Shown piece after piece: positions 10,926 through 22,522 of a stretch of 64,000 bases of DNA; the first letter of the stretch is position 1, and each line of letters begins with the position of its first letter. A program made the translations under genes and the position numbers. The DNA is from Pleodorina starrii (Eukaryota > Chlorophyta > Chlorophyceae > Chlamydomonadales > Volvocaceae), in NCBI GenBank assembly GCA_030267565.1, contig BRXU01000011.1, positions 982,501 to 1,046,500 on the forward strand. The letters run 5' to 3'. Under the pieces are notes generated by a model. The model saw nothing but the letters and a program-made list of their open reading frames with translations, did not search any database and was not told where the DNA came from.

Positions 10926-13900
10926 ATGGAGCTGGAAGTACAGATATCAGCCGCAGCCGAAAATGACGATGTTTTGACGCGTCTAATCAATCGTAACTCC
11001 AAGAGTGCGAGGAGAAAAGAGGATGAGCGTGGGTCCAAGAGCAACATCAGGAAAATTTCCTTTGGGGATGGGGTATTCGCCCGGAGCCCAGGTAGCCTCA
11101 CCTGGGCCAACAGCGTGTTGGACTCCGAACCTTCATCAGCTCATAGACCTTCCAGCGCGGCGGCCTACGCCCACTCCCTCCATCCCCTGGCCACCTTGTC
11201 TGCCACCAAATATGGCAAGCTCTCGGACCTTGAGACGCACGTCGCTGGCGCTCTGGAGGTAAGGTGACTCCTGCCGTCAGCACGGTTGCTCGCCCTAGGC
11301 TTCAGTGCCCGCGTGCCGTGTTCTCGGGGGCCGCGCCAGCATTCAGTCCGCCGTCCGTGCGCGGCTATCCCCCAGACCTGGGTCCTCGCTGGGCTGCATT
11401 GTGTGTGGGGGGCTGGGGTGGGGGACGAGAGGCTGGGGGCTGGCCTAACCTTTCTCCGCCCTCGGCGTACCCGGGGTCTTCGGAGGAAGGCCCCGCCGTG
11501 CCCACAGCGGTTCTGAGCTCCTCCTATCACAGCTCTCATGGCGAGCTGTGCTACCCCTGGCGAGCAGCAGCGGCTTTGCACGCCGCGACACAGACTCTCT
11601 GCCGGAAGCGTGCTGATAGCTGTCGCAGTGGTGGCAGCCGCCGCCGCCACCGACTGCGCCCTTACGGGCCACGGCGGCCACCTGTCGCGCAGCGGCGGCG
11701 GCGGCGGCCACCTGTCGCGCAGCGGCAGCGGCCCAGCAGCGGCAGCGGCCCAGCGGCGGCGGCGCGCGGCCCAGAGCAGCGGCAGCAGCAGCAACAGGAG
11801 CGCGCCAACTGCAGTGGCAGAAGCGGTGACGACAGTGCCAGCATTGGCAGGAGCTGCAGCAGCGGCCAGGGCGACAGGGACACGGGCTGCCTCACCCCTT
11901 GCCGCCCACACAGGAGCCGTGACAGGCCGTCAGCTAGCCTGCCGTGGGGCCTCCCTTGGGTCCACCAGTCAGAGGGGAAGCGCCGGGATGGGATGGATGG
12001 ATGGAGCGCTGCGCCCCGCCTCGTCCGTCCACCCCCTCGACCCCTCTGGGCGTGTGGTGGGATGAGTGTCCATCCCTTGCCGACACAGCTTGCCCGCACA
12101 GGCTCCTCCCCCTTATCTCGCGCTCCACGCCAAGGAGCAGCACGCATGTGTGTGTTTGCCGCTTCCAACCGGTTCCCTCTCGTGCCCCGCGTCCCCCTCG
12201 GTCCCGGCCGATCTGTCGCTGCACTCCACCTACTTTTCATTACCCCCGCGCCGCCCTGCCCCATCCACGTCGCCCTTTTCCCCCATCATCCATTATAAAG
12301 GAGCTTATCACTCCCTGACCCCCCATCATCCACGTCTGCAGATCCGTGACTCCCATCGGGACCTTCTGGCGGAGACGATGGAGCGCATGGCCCGGGTGTG
12401 TGCGCGTGGAGTAAAAGAAAACGGCCCGGGACGAAGGAACGCAACGCAGTTACCTGGGATATTACCTGAGGATTACCTGATATCTCCAGCAGAAAGAAAA
12501 CGCGTGGGGTGTGAAAAGAAGATACCGCAGCGGAGACGGAGACGGCGTTAGCGAACGGACCCGGGGGGTGGGGTGGGGGGTTGCGGGCGGGACAGAGGAT
12601 GACAGCCCAAAGAGGGGATAGGCTGACAGGCTGATGGGCTGACGGGCTGACAGACGTAGTGGAAAAGTGAGTGGGGGCGCGGGCGGGATGCGGATGGGAT
12701 TGCTGGTGGGGTTGCGGGGGTGGGTTGGACTTGGTACTGAACAAGGGGTGGATGGGCGGGCGCCGGGCGGGCAGGCGCCCGCCATGTGAGTGTGGCTAAG
12801 GGTTAAGGGCGGCCGTATACTTTTCCGACGGGAAAGGCGGAGGCCGTCACTGCAAGGAGGAGGCGCGGTACAAGGCGCGGTGTGTTGGTGGGTGGGTGGG
12901 TGGCTGTGGGCATCTGCGACCCCCGGGGTCCATTGCTGCTCCTCGTGCTCCTGCTCCTGCTTCCACTCCTGCTGTTTGCACTGCTAAGCTGCTGGCCCGG
13001 CCTGCTGACTGCCGCGACTGACTCCCTGACACCCCATTTTCCCGCACAGCACAACGACCGGCTCAAGAATGAGGCAGTGAAGCTGAGGGCGGAAACCCGG
13101 GAGCGGGCGGCGCGAACCATCCAGGTTCGGGCGGGAGGGAGGCAGGGAGGGAGGCAGAGAGGGAGGCAGGGAGGAAGGCGGGGAGGAAGGCGTCGGGTGC
13201 GGGGCTGGTCGTGGCAGGCGGGAGGTGGGACGCCTCGCTGCCGCCGCTGCCTCCTACAACCTTGACGCTCCCGCCCCCAACCCCCACTCATCTCCTCCCC
13301 GCCGCCGCCCTCTCCTCCCGGCAGCTCTACTGGCGGCTGTACCGCGAGCGGCTGAAGGAGCAGCGCAAGCAGGAGCGACGCCGACGGAGCACCTGGATGG
13401 AAACCGTGCGGCGGTACCGTCCGCCGCCGCCAATGCCGGAGGAGGACGAGGAGGACGACGACGACGACGACGAGGAGGAGGAGGAGGAGGAGGAAGAGGA
13501 GAAGGGGGGAGACGGCGGCCAGGGGCAGGGGCGACAGGGCGCCAAAGGCGGCAGGGGCGGCAGGCGCAGCAGGGGGGGCAGGCGGCAGGAGAAGGGCGAC
13601 GCGGCGGAGGCGGCTAACAACAACGAGGGGGAGGAGGGCAAGGGGGGCAGGCGGCGGAGCAAGAAGAGGAGTTCCAAGGGTGAGTGGTGTGGGTTCGGTA
13701 GGCGCGAGGGCCGGAGGGGAGGGCGACCGCCGCTGGGTGCGGGGGCCCGCAGCAGTCCGCTGTTGGGAGGAGGGGCAGCAGCAGCAGCAGCACCAACCCA
13801 GGGACGCTGCGCTGCCCTGTGGGCCCCCCCGCCCCCTGGATTGCACACCCTCCCCCGCAACAACCATTCCTTCGCTGCGATTTCGTCTTTGGGTACCGGT

Positions 13901-16199
13901 ATCCCTCTCCTCGGAGCAGCGCTTCGCGCTGCCCCTGGGCTCCGAAACCCTCTCACTCATGGACGAGGCGTCTGCTTCCCGCCCCTGCCCCTGCCTCATG
14001 ACCTCCAGCCAAGGCGGCCGGCGCGGGTCCGGAGGGAGCGCTGGGCGACGGGGCGGGCGCGGAGGCCTCGGCGGGGGGAGGTGAGATGGCGGGCAGGAGC
14101 GGGGCGGGGCAGAGCGCGCACGCACGCAGACATGCAGACGGTGGGGAGCGGGCCCACAGGCAGGCAAAGCCGCCTTAGGGCAGCACGGGGAGCGAGCGGG
14201 CGGGCGGCGTGTTGGGGGCCCGCCCGAGGTGAGCCGAGGAGGTGCAGCCCAGCCGCTGACCTGCCGTACCGTGACGAGTTAACACAGCCGCCATTGGACC
14301 CTCGTGGGGCAGTGTGGAGGCGTTGTGACGAGCGGCACGATGGCGGCGTCCGCGGCGGCTCCTGCCGGGTCGCCTCTGGCTCTCCCTGCCCCCCCAGGCG
14401 CTGCGGACGGCGAGGGCGCAAAGACGCCGAAGCGGAGGAGTCGGACCAGCAAAAAGAGCAGCAAGAAGGCGGGCGGCGAGGGCGCCGCTGCGAGCGACGC
14501 CGCCGCCGCCGCCGCCGCCGGCGAGGGTGAGGCTGCCGGCGTGTCGGTCCGCCGGAAGAACAAGCGCAAGAAGAAGTCGACGGTCGCCTTCGCCGGCGAG
14601 GATGGGGTTGCGGACGGCCCGCGTCCGTTGAGTTGGATCGAGATGGCGGCGCTCAAGATCAATGGATACCTTCCCGACGTCGCAGACGACGCTGGCGGCG
14701 CCAGCGGCGCCGCCGCGGCGTTTGGCACCGAGGGCGACGGCGCGGACGACGCGGCGCTGGCCGCCGCCGCCGCCGCGATTCGAGCGGAGCTGGGCGGCGG
14801 CGCGAGCGGCAGCTTGGGCGGCGCTGGGCCTCCTTGGGATAGCGAAGAGGAGGAGGAGGAGGAGGAGGAGGAGGAGGGGGAGGAGGAGGACGGCATTTAC
14901 GAAGACGTGGAGCCTAGCGAAATCGTGTATGGGCAGGGGGGCGAGGGGGAGGAGAAGGAGGAGGGTGAAGATGAGGACGGGGAGTGGGACGGGAGGGCGG
15001 AGGGGGACGGGGGGGCGGAGGGGGAAGGACAGGAGGAGGGGGCGGGGTCGAGGGATGGGGGTGGAGGCGACGGCGGGGATGGGGCGCAAGGCGCCGACGC
15101 TGCGATCGGGGCCGGAGGCGACGGTGGCGGCGGCGGCGACGCCGCCGCTGCGGCAGGAGCCGCTGCTGCGAAGGCGGCGGCCGCCGCCAGAAACGCCAGG
15201 GCTAAGGCGGCAGCGGCGCGGCAGGCGGCGGACGCCGCCGCGGCGGCGCCGCAGAAGACGCCCCGCTCGCCCCGGCGGCAGCGGCCGGCGTCAGGGAAGG
15301 ATGCTGCTTTGCAGCTGACGGCGTGGCGGCCGGACCTGCCGGACGTGTCGCCGCCAACCCAGCGGGGGTGGGTTTGCGGACGGACGGGCGGGGGAGGGAG
15401 GGAGGGAGGGAAGGGAGCTGGGGGTGAGGGGAGCGGGACGTTTGCGCCAGGGCGGCCGCGAGCCGGCTGCAGGAAGTCATGCGGGGGAGGGAATGCCCAG
15501 TCCGGATGGGGAGGGAGAGAGGAGGGAGGAAAGGGCGCGACGCGCTGCGAGAAGGGCCGGCTTGGCCCCACCTACCTCGTTGCACACCTCCCAGAGGATC
15601 TGCCCCTCCACCGCGCATGTCACCCTATGCCACCCGCCGCCACACGCGACCCGCAGGCAGCACTTCACGCGCGGCCCCAGCTCCGCCAGGCCCTCAGGCG
15701 GGCGCTCCGCCCGCCGCGGCGGCGGCAGCGGCCGCGGCGGCGACGGCGGCGGCCGCCAGTACAGCTCCGAAACCTGCCTGGCCGCCGCCAGTTCCCCGAC
15801 GCTGGCGCTGATGCAGCTCCAGGGGGACGCACGCAACATCCCTTCCTTGCTGCGCATCATCGATCCGAAGGTGGCCGCGATGGCGGCGGCCATCGCCGCC
15901 GTCGCGCCGGCGTCGCCCATAATCGGCGCCGCCGCCGGCGCCGCCCTGTCGGCGGCGGCGAAGCTGCCCGGGCGCATCCGGCCTGTCAGCGGCAGCGGCT
16001 ACTACACTCGGCCCCACAGCCTGGCCTTCCTGCAGTTGCTGTCGCCGCGGCTGGCGCGGCTGACGGCGTCGCCGCCGCGGGCGGCGCGGACGCATGCCGG
16101 CTGCAGCGGCGCCGCCGCCGCGCCGCCGGCGCCGCCGCCCCTCCGTCGCGCCAGGTCGAGTGACGCCGTCATGATGTCGGGCATCCGCCGCGGCGGCGG

Positions 16200-16231
<32 letters not shown>

Positions 16232-19200
16232 GCGGCGCGTTGATGCGGACGCTGCGGTCGACCCACGCTACTGGCTTGACGGCGGAGTCCTCGACGGGTG
16301 TGGGGCTTCCGCGGCCGCGGATCCTGTCTGACCCGCAGTTGCCGCAGCTGGCGGACGACGTGTATGAAGACCTGCTCGAGGCCGTCGGCGCCCGGGAGTC
16401 TTCAGTGGCGGCGATGCTGGCGGCGGTGGCGGAAGGCCTGGATGAGCTCGGCGGCGACGCCGGCGGCGGCGGGAGCGGCGGCATCTTCATGACAGGACTG
16501 ACCCCGGAGTCGACGGCGGCGGCGGCGCGTCGTCGGGATCCGCGCATCGGCGATAAGAAGGGCGCCCGTGGCGGCGCCGCCGCGGCCCACTCCCGCGCGT
16601 CGGCCTCAACGACGCTGTCGTCGTCGCCGCCGCGCGCGACGCTGCCGCGCCACTCCCGGTCTCAGCACCACGGCCGGACGCCCGGCACAGCGGCCGGCGA
16701 GGCCGACGGCGACCGGGCTTCCCACCACAATTTCCTGTGCGTCGGCTTCGGGCCGCGGCTGACGACGGGCGAGTGTACGCTGGACGCGGGCCTCTCTCTC
16801 AGCCCCGAGGCCAGCTACATGTCGCTGCGGTCCAATCGCAGCGCGGGGCCGCCACTCGCGGCGGAAAGGTGAGCATGCGCGGGCCTGCCTGCCTGCCCGC
16901 CTGGTGGGGGGCAACAAAGCTGACCGCAGGGGTGGAGCGCGGGCCTGCCTGCCTGCCTGGTCGGGGGCGCAAGCGCGCCCTTCCAACGCGTCGCGATGCA
17001 GTACCTGGCGTTTCCTGAAGGGGAAGAGGCGGGGTGCGGCTGCGTGGCCGCCCGCCTGCCCTCCGACCTCGTCCGGCGCACACACGCGAACCAATGACGC
17101 GAGCCACGGACACTACCCCACTGCCAACCCTCCGCGATGCGCCTGGCATGCTTGGTGCCCTGTCGCCCCCTCGTTGCCCTGTTTGCCCCCGTGCATCCGT
17201 GGCCGCAGGAGCGCGCCCGCGCTGCTCCAAGGGAGTGTCTTCGGCGGCTTCGGCAGCAGCGGCGGCACCCCCGCTGGCGTGCCCTTCCGCTACCGCTCCG
17301 ATGTGCTGCGAGAGGTTTTTGCGATGGGCCGGGTGGATCCGGCTGCGCTGCTGCGGCGCATCATGACGCCGCCGCGCGGCGTGCGAGGGAAGCCCATGGC
17401 GACGCCGCCGACGGGCGTCGCGCCGCCGGGCCCGGCGCCGGCGGCGTCGCCGCCGGGGTCGTCCTCACAGGTGGGAGCTGCCCCTGGCTCGGGTCTGGCG
17501 CGGGGGGTTCAGGCTGACGCATCGGTGCTGGGCCTGCCGTTGCGATGCGGCCCGACCCACATCGCACCCCCGCGCACCCGCCCCGCTTCATCGCGCAAAC
17601 CTGGTATCTTCGCGGTCATCTCATCCGCCGCCCCTGCCCCCCATTCCCCCATTCCCCCCCAGGGCGCGGAGCTGCTGCGCGCCCGCCGCCGCAGCCCCCG
17701 GAGGAGCGGCATGCTCGTACAGCAGTACGGCCACCCGTCCCCCTCCCGCCAGTCGTGCGGCCGCGCCAGCCGCGGCACGGCGGGCGCCTCCCTCCACTGC
17801 GGCTTCACCACCGCGCCCGGCGGCGTCGACTATCCCGTCACCACCTCCTACGGCCCGACCACCACCACCGCCAATGAGGCGGCGCCGCCGCCGCCGCCGC
17901 CGCCGGCGGCGGCGGCATCCGCATCCGCACCCGCGCTGCATGAGAGCCCGCCGGAGCCGCAGCAGCGGCCGTCATCGCTGGTCGTGGACACGGCGTCGGC
18001 GGCGGCGGCAGCGGAGGTGGAGCTTGGCGTGGTCCTGGAGGTGGGGCGTCAGCTGGCGGCGCAAGAGGCGGAGCGCGAGCGCATCGTCCTGGCGGAGGCG
18101 GCGGCGAGTCCGGGGTCGGCGCACCTCGCGGCGCAGTCCAGCGGCCCGCTGGGGAGCCACCAGCGGCGCGGCTCGCAGCCTTGGGTGGACATGCGGCAGG
18201 GGTCAGGGCAGGGGTTGGGGCAGGGGTCGGGACCGCAGGAGCTGTGGGTGCAGGGCATTGCGGCACGGGAGGGGCAGCGCTCGCCCGGCGGCGGACGCTC
18301 GTCCATGGCCACCGGCGGCAGCGGCGCCGGCAGCAGGCGATCGCCCGCGCCGTCGGGCCTTGTTGCGCCGCTCCCGACGCGCGGCAGCGGCGGCGACGTC
18401 GGCGGCGGCGGCGGCGGCTGCGGCGGCGGAGACCTCAGCGGCGGTCTCGTGGGACTGCCGCTGCTGCCGCCGGTGTCCGCACCCAGCCCTGCCGCTTCCG
18501 CCTCCCCGGCCGGCACGCCAACGGCGCCGCCGCCGCCGCTGCACCACCACCACCACCACCACCATCACCAGCAGCAGCCGCACAGGATGAGCACGACCGT
18601 GAGGATCAGCGCGTCTGTGCTGGCGGAGGGCTCGCAGGTTTCGGCGACGGCGACGGCGGCGGAGGCGGCGGAGGCGGAGGCGGAGGCCCCGATAGATCTG
18701 CGGCCCTCCATGAGGAGCTCCGAGCCCCCGTCACGCGCCATTTCGATGATGTCCCAGTACGGCGACGAGGAGGAGAGATGGGAGGAGTACGTCCAAAGCG
18801 GGACGCTGGTGGACCTGCAGGAAAGCGGGACGCTGGCGGACCTGTCCCTGCCTCCCTGGACCATCAGCGACTTGCCGCCGTACGGCAGGGCCACCAGCCA
18901 GTTCCAGATCCAGAGCCTGCCGCGCCCGGAAGACCTGATGGTGGCGCCGGCGGAGGCGGAGGTGGAGGCGGAGGCGGAGGCGGAGGTGGAGGCGGAGGCA
19001 GGCTTCGGCGGCGCGGACGACAGCGGCGGCGCCGCCGCCACCGCCGCCGCCGCCGCTGTGGCCCACAGCGACAGCGAGGTGGCTTCGACGGCGGCGGCGG
19101 CGGCGGCGCCGCCGCCGCCGCCGCGAGAGCTGCCGCTAAAGGCGAGGTCGGACAGCTCGGGGGGTCTTGCTCCGGAACCAGTAGCGCCGCCTCCGCCGCC

Positions 19201-20911
19201 GCCTCCGCCTCCGCCTCCGCCGCCCCCGGCGCCCAGCGGTTTTCACTCGGCGCCGCTGCCGCTGCCTCTGCCGCTGCCGCTGGCGCCGGCCCTGCCCAGC
19301 GCATCGGCGGTCTGGATGCACGCGTCCTCCGCGGCCTCCACCTCGGACGCCGCCGCTGCCGTCGCCGCCGCTGGGACGTCCTGGCCGCCGCCGCTGGCAT
19401 CGCCTCGCCTGGACGCCGTCGGCCCGTCCGCTCCGCTGACGGCCGGCGTGTCCTTCTCCAAGCCTCCGCCCATCTCCTCCAGGTCTTTTGGCGGCGCCAG
19501 CGGCGGCGGCGCCAGCAGCGGCACGCTGCCACTGCAGGGCCCTTCACACTCGCAGCCGCAGCAGCAGGCGCCGGCAGCTGCGCCGCCGGCGGCGCATTGG
19601 GCGTCGTCGCAGCAGCCCCGGCGTCGCAAGCTCTCCGAGCATCACTTGCACACCGCCGGCGGCGCGACGTCTCAGGGCTCTGGCCGGTCTCAGGCCGCCG
19701 GCGCGGGCGCTGGCCCGGGGTACGCGATATCGTCCGGTGTGGTGCTGCCGCACGAGCGTTCCGGCATGTACGGCGATTTGCTAGCGCCAACGCCGTGGCT
19801 GCAGCGGGTGGCGGCGCCGGCGGACACGGCAGCGGCGGCGGCGGCGCCGCCGCCGCCGCCGCCGCGGGAGCTGGGGCAGGGGCAGGTGTCAACGCAGCTG
19901 CCGCACCTCCACTCTGCGCGGTCCGGCGGCGGCGGCGGCGGCGGCGACAGGTACGAGGCGCAGCGGGTGCGGTCCCTGGAGTCGTTCCCTGGAAAGTCTG
20001 CCGCCAGGGCGGCGGCGGCCGCGGCCGCGGCGGCGGCGGCAGCCGCCGCGCCGACATCCCCACGCGACGCGTCGCCCGTCGGCGGCTCGCAACCTGCGAC
20101 CCATGGGTCGGTGCCTGCCGCTCCGACGGAGGAGGCTTGGCTGCAGTCACCTTCCTCGTCGCCGTCGTCGTCCGCGGCGGCGACGATGACGTCCATCTTC
20201 GGATCCGTGCGGTACGACACCTCGCGCAGCGGTGAGGCCGTCGGCGGCCGCGGCCTGCCCAACGTGCCGCCGCCGCCGACCCTCACCACGCGCCTGGTGG
20301 TGCGGCGGCCCGCGCCGGTGCTGCGCCTGCCCGTCGTGGCGGCGGCGCAAGCCGCCGCGAGCCAGAGCCCGCTGCTGCAATCCCGCGGCAAAGTTTGCCC
20401 CAGCACGGCGGCCGGGACAGGCGGCGTCGGCAGCCCCGTGGGGCTTACTCCTGGCGTCGGGACGAGCGCCGGCGGGCAACTCTTCGGGACGTCCGTCAGC
20501 TGTGACGGCGTGCTTGCGTTCGACGGTCGCTACGGCGGCGGCGGCGCGGCGTCGCCGTCAGTGCCGCTGGCGGCGTCCCTGACGGTCCGCGCCTTCAGCC
20601 CGGAGCCGTACATGACAATGTCCATTAGCGGCGGCGACGGCCTCCTCAGGCCGCCGCCGCCGCCGCCGCCGTCGTCGTCTCTGGCGCAGCCGGCGTCGCC
20701 GTCGCCGTCCTACCTGCTGTCTCCGGAGGCCTCCAGGGGTTCCGTGGGCGTGGACGGGATCCCTGGAGGTGGCGCCGCCGCTACCGCCAGCCGCGCCGCG
20801 GCCCGCGAGTGGCGCGGCCTGGAGCGCTGGTGGCAGGCCAAGGGCCTGGATGAGGCGGTCGTGCAGTTGCACCGACAGCCTGTCAGCGCCCCGCGGACGG
20901 TGTATCTGTGA
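10926..20911 (+). CDS. Large IQ-motif, low-complexity protein, 8 exons (function unknown)
   Basis: I do not recognise an orthologue. Exons: 10926-11258, 12342-12395, 13050-13124, 13325-13679, 14398-15367, 15657-16868, 17209-17470, 17663-20911. Phases match; the total is 6510 bp (about 2169 aa). Residues 110-185 form a charged helix with an IQ motif split across exons 3 and 4 (RTIQLYWRLYRER, about residues 151-163), suggesting calmodulin or myosin-light-chain binding. An acidic Asp/Glu run follows, then Lys/Arg-rich blocks, then more than 1,500 residues rich in Ala, Gly, Ser and Pro with poly-Ala, poly-Pro and a His run near 18541-18570. Less biased islands include HNFLCVGFGPRLTTGECTLD and YRSDVLREVFAMGRVDPAAL, and a C-terminal end WRGLERWWQAKGLDEAVVQL. 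The intron 17471-17662 keeps the frame, so it may be retained in some transcripts. The start is the first ATG of exon 1. Gene reality is well supported; function is open. Confidence 0.75.
12507..12572 (-). repeat. Dispersed ~55-bp element, copy B, in intron 2 of the IQ-motif gene
   Basis: The minus strand reads GGTCCGTTCGCTAACGCCGT followed by CTCCGTCTCCGCTGCGGTAT, matching copies A and C with a few substitutions. Here it lies antisense to the host gene and away from both splice sites. Just upstream, at 12449-12481, is a short local repeat of ATTACCTG. Confidence 0.7.
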
Positions 20912-21260
20912 CTGCCGGCGTGTCTGTGATTGAGGCAGGCAGGCAGGCAGGCCGTGACGGGGCCGGAGCGTGTGGGGCCCCGCTGGCGGGGCTTCCCAGC
21001 GCGGATGGTGGGCGTGGTGGCGGGCGTGGTGGTGGGGAGGAGGGATCGCCGGCGCGAGGGCTACCTCAGCTCCGTAGCTTTTGCCTCCATCTCTCGGTCC
21101 CCCTCCGATCGCGCGTCACTGCAGACCCTGGCCGCTGGCCGCGCCGGCGAAACGGCTCTGCATCACGACGGCTCTGCATCCGGGCGCCGTGAGGCTAAGG
21201 CTGGGGAGCGCCACCCCGCCCGCCATTGGAGCTGCTCGTGGTGTGCAAGGCATAGCAAAA

Positions 21261-21338
21261 AGTAGCGTAGCGTAGTGTAGCGTAGCGTAGCGTAGCGTAG
21301 CGTAGCGTAGCGTAGCGTAGCGTAGCGTAGCGTAGCGT
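21261..21338. repeat. GCGTA pentanucleotide microsatellite
   Basis: About fifteen tandem copies of AGCGT/GCGTA with a single interruption (GTGTA) near the left end. It lies about 350 bp after the stop codon of the IQ-motif gene, probably in the 3' UTR or flank. Confidence 0.95.
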
Positions 21339-22496
21339 TGAGCAGCGCGCCGAGACGCGGCGCGGCGCGTCGGAGCACCGGGCGAGGAGCTCGCGGGCTG
21401 CGCTGGCCAGGAGCTGGGACCCACGGGTCGGTCGTGACAGCGCTACAGGGCTTCTTAGCGGATATTACGTTAATGGAGCGAGAACTGACCCGGCCGTATT
21501 CCACATGCCGCGGCCCGCTGGGCCGCTGGCCGCGGGGGCTGGGCCGGGGTTGCAGAGGCATGCATGCATGCATGATGCCCGCGGGCACGCACGCGGGCCA
21601 GCTGCGCGGTGCAGCCTGCGTTTCGTTTCTTCCCCGCGGAGCGACCGCTCTTGACGAACCCTATAATCGGACTGCCGTTTCGTTGCCTCTCTGCGCGCGT
21701 GTGGACCACTGTACAGCCGTACCTACAATGCTGTGCGGGATGTTGCCGTACACTGTACTACATATTTTTACGACGCGCGGCATGTGCTCATGTCACAGCT
21801 TCCAGCACGCCGCGCATGGAAATACGCCCCCGACTGCTGACCGACGAAACTGCCGACACTTACTGACACGTTTGGAACTGCGACTGCAGAGTACAGTGCC
21901 CTTGCAGCGTATGGAGTGGCTCGGTGTGGTGTGGTTTAATGCGGCGCGTGGGACTTCGAACGGCGAAGTGGGGCGTCCTAGCCACAATGCCGCAGCAGTG
22001 AGGGCACGCCGGCGCGCGAGGGTACCGTTCGTGTATGGGTGGCGCTTGCTTGGCCCTGCCTGGGATATGGGGGGGGGGTACCGGCGCCGCGTCCCCCGCC
22101 CAACCGCGTCGCCTCCGTCCCACATCACTTTGGTACCATTTTTATTACGGTACCCCGCCCCGCCAACGCCTCATCTTCGGGACATGTCGAGCCCTCAGTT
22201 GCCGACTGCGGCCAACTGCGGGAGAGCGAAAGCAGTTGACCACTAAGTGAATATTTTATATAGTTTGGAAGTTCTTTATTAGGGGTGTATCGTGTATACC
22301 AGTATACGTTTCTTTGCGGTATTGTACGACGTACTCTTGCGCGGCCGCTCTCGTGCCGCAACCCGGCACCCGTGCTGCCTTGGTTTTGATCTTGACATGT
22401 TGAACTCTAAAACCCTTTACTGAGGGAGCAGGAAGCTTTAGTCATGTCCCTGGGCGTCCTTTCTGCAGATGCTTGCAGAGTGCCCTTAAGAAAGCG

Positions 22497-22522
22497 GTGT
22501 GTGTGTGTGTGTGTGTGTGTGT
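22497..22522. repeat. GT dinucleotide microsatellite
   Basis: An uninterrupted run of about thirteen GT units in intergenic DNA. Confidence 0.95.

Noticed and set aside
14304..16163. Plus-strand open frame continuing past 15367 in the IQ-motif gene
   Set aside because: Beyond 15367 the frame becomes Arg/His-rich. A GT donor there and an AG acceptor at 15656 restore the frame that encodes SPTLALMQLQGDARNIPSLL, so an intron is preferred.
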